Shown here: positions 57,813 through 64,000 of the stretch, piece by piece
Position numbering within the stretch: the stretch's first letter is position 1
Layout: each line of letters starts with the position of its first letter
DNA from: Anastatus disparis
Lineage: Eukaryota > Arthropoda > Insecta > Hymenoptera > Eupelmidae
Direction of reading: 5' to 3'
NCBI GenBank assembly: GCA_017163975.1
Contig: JAFFSR010000316.1
Span: forward strand, 3,579,501-3,643,500
Length of the DNA: 64,000 nucleotides
Made by a program: the position numbers and the translations under genes
Notes under the pieces: generated by a model
The model's input: only the letters and a program-made list of their open reading frames with translations
Database searches by the model: none
Told to the model about the DNA's origin: nothing

Positions 57813-59173
57813 ATGGACGGTGGTGCTTATGAAAATTATTTTAGTCCTCCTCCAAGTGAAAATAGTTTATTACTCTTTATTCTTAATCTAAATGGAGAGA
57901 AATTGTGGATTAATTTGGAAGCACCGCATAATTATGAGCACGTTATCAGAGCTGGTGAATTTCAGTTTTAAAATTTTGATATATGAGTACATAATAAATT
58001 TTACATTTAAATATAATTCATGATTTTATAGCTCAAGAAGCATTCCCGTCCTTAGAAATGAAAGATTTTTATTTTACTGATGTAAATAATGCTAAATTAA
58101 ATGAAAATTTTTTAATGAATTTTATTAAAATGAACCACGTCGGCGTTGAAATAAAAATAAAAATCGTTGAAAAAACTTATTTACTATTACGTAAGTTTAT
58201 TTTATTCATGGCATATGATTATTTTATTTTTATAATTAACAATAAAAAAATATATGAATTTCAAGCATAAGATATTTTTAATAAATATAAAGATCATTAA
58301 TATTTATTTATAATAATTGGTAAAAAATTATAACTAATGCTATTTAATATATACATACAAACACATTCTATTTACATGTATCTGATGCTTCTCACGTAGC
58401 AACATCACCTGTTGTTAAACCCAAAACAAATTCGGGGTCAAGTGTATCGCCTTTATTTACGTTTCATAAAGAAATAGTAAACTCAGTAGAGCCATCAATA
58501 TCTAACAATAGGTATTCTAACGGAGAAAATAAATTTAATTATTTTTTATCTTTGTTTCTAATTTATTTGTTCATTATTTTATCAACTGAAATAAATATTA
58601 ATATTTTCAAAACTCAATTATTATTCGTGCAACAAAATTAAAATTATTTTTTTAACGAATTCTTTATGTATACATTTAACGCATAATTTAATACTTTTAC
58701 AGCAACATTGCCTACTTCACGATTAGAAACAGACTCTAGGTCCAATTCGTCACCCTATACCTTTGAGGAATCGTTTGAACCATCTGTGGAAGTCGATAAC
58801 ACACAGTGTCCCGTAGTGAGAAAAAAGTCACGTCTTGATTCAAAAACTGATTTTACACCAACGAAAATCATAACTAAAGAGGTAATCTATTAATAAACAA
58901 TTTATTTCAAAAATTCGTATAGTACTACTTTTTCAGAAATTATTCAAGTTAATCAAAGAACATGAATGTGGAGACATAATTTTTTCTAATCATGAGAAAA
59001 ATAATAACTTAGATCCAAAAATTCGAAAAATACTAGTTCGAATTGTTGTAAATAACATTTTGAATTATCAAAATATCGTAAAAAGACGACTTTACAATTA
59101 TGAGAAAGCCCAATATGCTGAATCAATCATTCTCGTTTTCCCAGGTTTAAAGAATACTTCCGGAGTGCATGGT
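57813..59173 (+). pseudogene. Spliced gene cut by the Polinton-like insertion
   Basis: Exons: 57813-57954 (ATG; MDGGAYENYFSPPP start), 58032-58190, 58703-58881 and 58937-59173. GT-AG borders and phases (1, 1, 0) agree. A further exon-like block, 58400-58511, has good borders but would shift the frame, so it is either alternative or decayed; its first bases resemble those of exon 58703. Exons 1-2 look like a beta-rich, possibly ubiquitin-like/PB1-type fold, exon 3 is a polar linker, and the last exon is helical, ending YAESIILVFPGLKN. That ending resembles the A-x-x-I(V)-x-x-FP-x-L segment of SAMD3-like and related insect/fish proteins (inference from memory). The frame runs 237 nt into exon 4 and meets the element exactly at 59174, with a stop at 59180-59182 inside it. 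Confidence 0.55.
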
Positions 59174-59320
59174 AGTAGATGAGCTATAGGCATACTGGAT
59201 CAGGTTCATTCTGGATCACCCCCTCTCTCCTCAAAGTGATCCAGAATCCGTACGCATTGTAGATCACCTCAGTGATCTAGAATCCGAACGTGATCCAGAA
59301 TGCCTATAGCGTTTTCTACT
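59174..59320. repeat. Hairpin-forming terminal repeat of the Polinton-like element
   Basis: Starts AGTAGATGAGCTATAGGCAT and ends with the imperfect inverse ATGCCTATAGCGTTTTCTACT, with three internal GTGATC(C/T)AGAATCCG-type units. No matching target duplication surrounds the 147-bp hairpin, which argues against a free-standing MITE. Related to the terminus at 11468. Confidence 0.6.
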
Positions 59321-59357
59321 ATTTTTTTTTCTTTAATTTTTTTTTTTCTTTTTTTTT

Positions 59358-59831
59358 TTACAAATGATTTTGTGAGAGATAGAATAATTTCATGAGTTTG
59401 ACATTGTGTAGTACATAGACAGTTTTATAAATTGGATTATGGTTTGTGCATATGGTGACACACTTGAAAGATGGTTTTGATGGATAGCCGTATTGATTGA
59501 TGTTATAAGCAGGAAACTTGAATCGTAAAAGCCATTTACGTTTGAATTCATTCAGAACAAAAATTTTAGTAGCATCATATAAATATTCACGAAGTAAGTT
59601 TGCAATTTGAGAGTAGTCAAGCCCATCAGTATTCCAAGCTATTCCGTGATTATGTTTGAGGCGAATGTTTTCTTCTTGTAATTCGTCAGAGAGCCTTTTC
59701 CATGAAAAAGGTTTTTTCAATAGATGAACGACAGGATCACCACTGTCGTTGAGAGGAATGATTGCTATTTCCTTTAAAACATATTCACCACCCATTTGCT
59801 TAAAACCAATCATGTCTACCGCATATTTCAT
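59358..59831 (-). CDS. 157-aa uncharacterised Polinton-associated protein
   Basis: Uninterrupted ATG-to-stop frame, the gene closest to the left terminus, 78 bp downstream of the major capsid gene on the same strand. The start (MKYAVDMIGFKQ) places a hydrophobic strand ending in Asp before GFK, and a second strand follows (EYVLKEIAIIPL). This is the strand-Asp-turn-strand arrangement of RNase H-fold/DEDD exonuclease-like proteins. There is a conserved-looking HNHGIAWNTDGLDYSQIANL segment and several Cys/His in the last third (KCVTICTNHN). A nuclease role is only a suggestion; the later acidic residues of such an active site cannot be assigned with confidence. Its open frame contrasts with its broken neighbours. 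Confidence 0.55.
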   Translation of the reverse strand: MKYAVDMIGFKQMGGEYVLKEIAIIPLNDSGDPVVHLLKKPFSWKRLSDELQEENIRLKHNHGIAWNTDGLDYSQIANLLREYLYDATKIFVLNEFKRKWLLRFKFPAYNINQYGYPSKPSFKCVTICTNHNPIYKTVYVLHNVKLMKLFYLSQNHL

Positions 59832-59909
59832 TTCGAAATATTAATTTTTTTACGTAAAAGTGAAGATAATTTAGACAAGCTTCCGAACATCTCCACTAAT
59901 AGGATTGTA

Positions 59910-61112
59910 CTAAATGATGCGATCGTGTAAGATCATGCAATAAGCTGAAGTATTAGCTGGAAAGTCAGTTTGAGACTCAAATTCTAGACGTACATCGACA
60001 GGAGCGCTCTTTAGAGTTTCGTTTTGTCGTGAACAGTCAATAACTATGAGTGGTTCAAAGTTGATAAACTGAGACTTTGTCAGCAATGGCTGTGAATCTC
60101 TTCCGTAATAGCTTTTCTGAAAATTAGCATACATATCATAGAGAATAGCAAATTGATTCTTAGATATGTCAAGATTGAGATTGCTGTACGGATAATATTG
60201 CGAATTCAAGAAAAGTCTCACATTACTAATATTACAGTGGTCGAAGCGACTGGCATTTTTAGATTTTGAACCTTTTTTTCCCGAATGTAATCCAAGATTC
60301 ACGAAACGTGGTTTCTCCAATTGATTTAAAGTTTTTACCGTCCAGACGTGTTTATTTGTTGTTGGAAGAAGAGGATATTCAAATAACTCCCATAAACGAA
60401 AACTCATAGAAATAGGATTATCCTTGCCAATGAAATTTAACAGCTGGATTTTTTGCTTATCTGATGCAATAACATATGGCATTAACCACTCTATCTTTGA
60501 TATTTTTATTTGATAAGGTTCATATGTGGTTGCATTGTTGGCTACAGTACCTTCCTGTACTATAGCATTCAGGTCATTTCTTGATCTTGTGAGAATGAGT
60601 TCATGCTTGATATTAACAACAATTTTCTTGTAATCTTCTGCAAAGCCTAAAATTATACTTAGAGGAATAGAAACGTCAGAATTTCCATGATCATCTACAA
60701 TTGTTTTGTTTCCTTCTTCAACACCAAGCCAGCCTGCATTTTCTAATGTTAGAGTCTGATTTGGATTAAATGAAGTGCATCCCTTCATGAGACTACTCAG
60801 ACCAACATTTTTACTTTTATCTATCTCTACAGCATTAAGTTCATATCGAATTTCATCAAACAGATGACAAATGCCAATGTTAACGAAATTAGTTTTAGTT
60901 AGTGCTTGTCCATCTGGTTTTTGTAATTTTCCATATACATGGATGTAACTACATGATGGTAAGGGGCATAAATCTTGATGCTGAATAGAAATACGGATTT
61001 CATCACTGTTATTGAAACTTAATGTGGAGTATGGTTGATGTGCGTGAACCTCATAATGAGCAATAGACTCATCGAATGCGACACCTGATTAAATGCTTAA
61101 AATTTCGTCCAT
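59910..61112 (-). pseudogene. Major capsid protein (double jelly-roll), stop at codon 8
   Basis: About 400 codons. ATG at 61112-61110 is followed by seven codons and a TAA (61091-61089); from there the frame is open to the natural end at 59910. The part downstream of the premature stop shows features of Polinton/adintovirus major capsid proteins: the FDEIRYELN segment (about 60840-60866), the NSQYYPYSNLNL segment, and the closing VIDCSRQNE and AYCMILHD motifs. The protein would form the trimeric double jelly-roll capsomers of the icosahedral shell. It lies between a 49-aa ORF and the 157-aa gene on the same strand. The only lesion seen is the nonsense codon; no later in-frame ATG would retain the N-terminal jelly roll. 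A sequencing error at that base is the alternative. Confidence 0.85.
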
Positions 61113-61142
61113 TTTTCTGAAAGCAGCAGAGAATGATACAAT

Positions 61143-61292
61143 TTATCTTTTTCCACGTACTTTGAGACCTATGCTTTTGAGAAACTGGATGCTCGTCCGT
61201 GTTAACGGTTTGAGTACCTTTGGACGACTGATGGTGGGTTGACATGATGGCTGACTTATATTCACACTTGGATTGTAAACGATTCCCATCAT
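61143..61292 (-). CDS. 49-aa basic ORF between the two capsid genes
   Basis: ATG at 61292-61290 overlaps the TGA of the minor capsid gene (ATGA, 61292-61289) and the frame runs to TAA at 61145-61143, 30 bp before the major capsid ATG. The product is basic with Pro/Ser in the first half (MMGIVYNPSVNISQPSCQP) and a basic helix at the end (FLKSIGLKVRGKR). The tight overlap and same-strand placement suggest a real small gene of the morphogenesis cluster, possibly a cement or core peptide. No family is recognised. Confidence 0.5.
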   Translation of the reverse strand: MMGIVYNPSVNISQPSCQPTISRPKVLKPLTRTSIQFLKSIGLKVRGKR

Positions 61293-61965
61293 ACAGATTT
61301 TATGTGAAGTCTAATAGTAATTTTCTCTCCTCGGAAATTCACTAAATTTCCGTATCGATCAACGATTCGTATTTGAAGTTGATCTATACTCTTAACATTG
61401 AGTGGTAAATATAAGACATGTGATGGAACTTCTATGATTTTATATCCTGGAGGAACTTTTGGGAAAAACTCATGGATCGTGTGAACTTTTTTGTCGTTGA
61501 TGTAAGCACCTGTAGTAATATTACACTCTACCCTGAGTGCGTTTATTTTCAATATCTTCACAGGTAAATCAGGGCTGTGATGAGTGTCTTCATGAAGAAC
61601 GCGAGAAGACTGCCTATTGAATCCTGAGGTCTAAGATCTATCTGATGGCTGCAATAAATTTCACTTCTGAGAGTATTGTTGTTAGCTTTCAAGGAAAACT
61701 TGATGTCTTTAGATTTCAAATCTTTTTGCAAAAATTGATTAATAGCATCAATTTCATAACTGCCAGTGGGAACAGTAATAATCTTCTCTCCATTTATATA
61801 AAGTTTATTATTCGAATCGTCAACATTGGGAATCGAGTTGAATGTTAAAATTTCAACTAAACCCAAAACAAAATTTTTATGCTGTGGTAGTTCTATTGAA
61901 GGAAAATATTGCGCTTCTAAGATAGGAGATTTGCCTGAAAGACTCAAAGTGAAACTATCTTCCAT
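61289..61965 (-). pseudogene. Minor capsid (penton-like) protein, one frameshift
   Basis: The first frame starts at ATG 61965-61963 and covers 135 codons to 61558. The second frame continues from about 61605 to TGA at 61291-61289. The two overlap, and the second is open upstream of its first possible start, so one indel near 61590-61605 explains the break. The N-terminal part (FTLSLSGKSPILEAQYFPSI) and the C-terminal part (HTIHEFFPKVPPGYKIIEVP) are beta-strand rich and match the Polinton/adintovirus penton-base-like protein. It would form the pentameric vertices with a single jelly-roll. It sits 45 bp downstream of the protease fusion. A programmed frameshift is possible, but no slippery heptamer is evident. 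Confidence 0.75.
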
Positions 61966-62010
61966 GACTGTTTGAAAAAGAATGATCCTGCTTGTCTGAA
62001 AACTCTTCTT

Positions 62011-63159
62011 TCATAGTCTTTCACACAAGAATTGAAGACAAAGATGTCCACAAATAAATGAGTCAAAATTTTGATATCTTTTATAGTTGTATTCCACTTC
62101 TTCCACGTTAAAATATAACATGAGATCTATAGGGGGTTTAAGATCACTAAAACTATCAAAATAAATCACTTCAGAACCTCGTTTTCGATAACATACCCAG
62201 TGAGTGCCTTTGTTTTGAAAATCATCTAAGTTAACTATAGCAGATTCGTTATGCCATGGGCCATCAGAAGGTAGATTATTTCTCATGAAAACACCTCGAA
62301 AATATGGGATTTGTATCATACGAGCATACTTTATAAGATCATAGTCAGTCAGTGCACGATTTGGCAAAGTTAAATCGAAGTTTTTTTTTTTTTTAACTTG
62401 ACCATGACCGATATAAGGTTTCATAAATAATCCCATTCCAGTTTTATATGGTTTAAGATAGAGACCTTTTCCTAGAGCAATAGCTTCCATAGTTTTATTA
62501 TGTCTCTTACTTTCTTCATAATTTTTCTGTGCAGCTTTAGCCTCATTTACTGCTTTAGCTATTCCAGCAGCTCCTCCAGCCAGAGCACCAGTTGCACTTA
62601 GTGCTGCGAACAATGGTATGAGAAAAGGCAGAGCGCCACCTATTTTTGATGGCGCAAGTAGAATACATGGAATGATAATTTTTTTCTTACCGCCAACGAT
62701 TTTGAGAGCTTCACGTGCACCTTTTAAAGCGGACTGTATAACTTTGCGAGAATGTTTACTTGGTTTTAATGATTTTTTACTTGCAGTTACTAATTTACTC
62801 AATTTTACACCCATTCCTGTCTTTCCTTTTAATTTCATAGCATTTGCAACAACAAAAGCAGTTGCTTTTTCGTTAAGACTTGCATCTTTGGCTCTAACAC
62901 GCTGCCAAGCTTCATCAGCGAGTATCATGTCAGCTACTTTTCGATCAGCATTTTTATCAGAATAAGATATGTCATGTTCTTTGCATGCTTGATCAAGTGG
63001 ATTGATACCTGCATCACCTCTTTTTAGACGCTTTTTCAGTTTTGTTCCGGGACCACAATATTGATATCCAGGAATATGCATTTCAATAGGTAAGTTATTG
63101 ATTACTTTATCAAGTAACCCTTTACCCTTGGGGTGCTTCTGTAATTTGTGTACGAGCAT
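62011..63159 (-). CDS. PLA2-adenain-type protease fusion, 382 aa, intact
   Basis: One open frame. Residues 30-75 hold a parvovirus-type phospholipase A2 domain: calcium loop YCGPGT (34-39) and catalytic DQACKEHD (56-63, His62/Asp63). Residues 160-205 are strongly hydrophobic and Ala/Gly-rich, able to interact with membranes. Residues 265-382 are an adenovirus-protease-like cysteine peptidase with His320 in THWVCY, Asp335 in YFDSF and Cys370 in FICGHLCL. In virions PLA2 domains help breach endosomal membranes and the protease matures capsid proteins. Gly-rich TGMG motifs at 114-117 and 240-243 resemble adenain cleavage sites, so self-processing into PLA2, membrane-active and protease pieces is plausible (inference). 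First gene of the minus-strand cluster; 98 bp separate its start from the divergent ATPase. Confidence 0.85.
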   Translation of the reverse strand: MLVHKLQKHPKGKGLLDKVINNLPIEMHIPGYQYCGPGTKLKKRLKRGDAGINPLDQACKEHDISYSDKNADRKVADMILADEAWQRVRAKDASLNEKATAFVVANAMKLKGKTGMGVKLSKLVTASKKSLKPSKHSRKVIQSALKGAREALKIVGGKKKIIIPCILLAPSKIGGALPFLIPLFAALSATGALAGGAAGIAKAVNEAKAAQKNYEESKRHNKTMEAIALGKGLYLKPYKTGMGLFMKPYIGHGQVKKKKNFDLTLPNRALTDYDLIKYARMIQIPYFRGVFMRNNLPSDGPWHNESAIVNLDDFQNKGTHWVCYRKRGSEVIYFDSFSDLKPPIDLMLYFNVEEVEYNYKRYQNFDSFICGHLCLQFLCERL

Positions 63160-63257
63160 CTCTCTTCGAGTGCTGATTCACAACTGATGATCAAAATATA
63201 AAACAAGCGTTTATATTTTGAAAAGGTCAATCTTAGATTTGACTTTGTTACGTAAAC
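63160..63257. promoter_or_regulatory. Divergent promoter interval between protease and ATPase genes
   Basis: 98 bp between two divergent starts, AT-rich, with TTATATTTTG near its centre. It must contain the promoters for both directions if the genes were transcribed as drawn; no specific site is identified. Confidence 0.35.
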
Positions 63258-63951
63258 ATGGATTTTACTGAGCAGAACGTCAAACTTCCCGTCGGCAACT
63301 TTGATTTTGAGAAAACAAAAAGAAAAATACGACATGGAGAGCTACTTCCAGATAATATACGAGCAGTATTCTGTGGCTTATTGAACTGTGGAAAAACTAA
63401 TAGTTTATTAGCTCTAATTACACACCCTAATGGTCTTAGATTTGAAAATTTGTATGTATACTCTAAATCAACCGAAATACCAATTTCTTCAAAAAGTTTT
63501 AGAACCAATTGACGATATATCATATCTACCGTTTAGTGAACATGCATCTGTAGTGTCACCAGATGAAGCCCTACCTAATTCAATTATGATTTTTGATGAT
63601 GTGGCTTGTGAAAAACAGGATAACGTCAGAGCTTTTTTTTGTATGGGGAGACACAAAAGTGTAGATAGCTTTTATCTATGTCAGTCATATGCTCATATAT
63701 CGAAACATCTCATCAGGGACAATATGAATTTGATGGTAATGTATCGTCAAGATGATGTTAATCTTAAACATATCTATGAAGACCATGTGAATACTGACTT
63801 AACTCTAAATGAATTTCGAAATCTTTGTACAGAATGCTGGAAGAATGACAAGTATGGATTTGTTGTTATTGACAAAGATAGAGCAATGAATGATGTAGAT
63901 ATAGAAAAGGATTTGACTGTTTTGCCATTAAAAAGGAAGTATAAATCTTAA
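63258..63951 (+). pseudogene. FtsK/A32-type packaging ATPase, one frameshift
   Basis: The first frame (ATG at 63258) carries the P-loop GLLNCGKTN at residues 40-48. The frame shifts between about 63470 and 63500, and the second frame runs to TAA at 63949-63951 with Walker B SIMIFDDV (about 63580-63606), then FYLCQSYAHISKHLIRDNMN and a basic end (LPLKRKYKS). The length, about 230 codons, and the motif order fit the genome-packaging ATPases of Polintons, adintoviruses and relatives, which drive DNA into capsids. It is divergent from the capsid cluster. The shift removes Walker B from the first product, so it is non-functional as it stands unless the base is a sequencing error. Confidence 0.85.
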
Positions 63952-64000
63952 TCTTTGCAGTTTGATTGTAGACAGCATCTTGTCAGCATGCCTGACTTTA
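63952..64000. other. Window edge within the element
   Basis: 49 bp after the ATPase stop; too short to call the next gene. Confidence 0.4.

Larger units (their letters stand above)
59174..64000. mobile_element. Polinton/Maverick (adintovirus-like) element, left portion
   Basis: The left boundary at 59174 is placed where the host exon stops and the terminus-like sequence starts. The visible cargo is the virion-morphogenesis set typical of Polintons and adintoviruses: major capsid, penton-like minor capsid, PLA2-protease fusion and FtsK/A32-type ATPase. DNA polymerase B, retroviral-type integrase and the right terminal repeat are expected beyond 64000 and are not seen. Three of six genes have single disabling lesions, so the copy is a recent fossil. 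Confidence 0.85.

Noticed and set aside
59174..59320. Independent 147-bp MITE inserted beside the Polinton-like element
   Set aside because: No target duplication flanks the hairpin, the host exon stops exactly at its left edge, and the related sequence at 11468 is not a closed hairpin. Not fully excluded.
61289..61965. Programmed ribosomal frameshift in the minor capsid gene
   Set aside because: No clear slippery heptamer or downstream structure was seen near 61590-61605, and two neighbours carry comparable random lesions.

Overview
This is an AT-rich, gene-poor stretch of animal nuclear DNA. GT-AG introns, AATAAA signals, tRNA-derived SINEs, a miniature LTR retrotransposon, Helitrons, many foldback MITEs and a Polinton/adintovirus-like element point to an arthropod, most likely an insect. 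A BEN-domain-type gene remnant suggests a hymenopteran, but that is inference. No rRNA, functional tRNA gene or CRISPR array was seen.

Layout. 0.4-9.7 kb holds the clearest spliced genes: a two-exon gene for a 98-aa acidic protein (433-915, minus), a decaying multi-exon BEN-domain-type gene (about 2275-6176, plus) and a six-exon Ser-rich gene (8530-9732, minus). The last sits next to a minisatellite block that ends at 11468 in a terminal sequence related to the end of the Polinton-like element at 59174. 13.8-17.8 kb is a diverged 1.6-kb tandem duplication whose two copies carry different MITE insertions, so each shows the empty site of the other. 18.35-18.84 kb holds three phase-0 exons of an unidentified gene, next to a 443-bp non-autonomous Helitron. 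20-37 kb is dominated by nested foldback elements with TA or TTAA target duplications, three SINE copies with visible or partial boundaries, and a 660-bp TRIM with ATAT target duplications. 38-46 kb and 53-54.7 kb are inverted copies of the same compound tandem repeat; the first is split by a 5.7-kb Helitron (39482-45228) encoding a broken HUH Rep/PIF1-type helicase.

The right end is the most informative part. A spliced gene (57813-59173) is cut inside its last visible exon by a Polinton/adintovirus-like element that continues past the window edge. The visible morphogenesis module, on the minus strand, is a PLA2-adenain-type protease fusion, a penton-like minor capsid protein, a 49-aa ORF, the double-jelly-roll major capsid protein and a 157-aa uncharacterised protein. 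A packaging ATPase is divergent. The minor capsid gene and the ATPase each carry one frameshift and the major capsid gene has a stop at codon 8, while the protease fusion and two smaller ORFs are open. It is an endogenised, recently decayed copy. Integrase, polymerase and the other terminus would lie beyond 64000.

All family assignments come from motifs read by eye; no database search was run.
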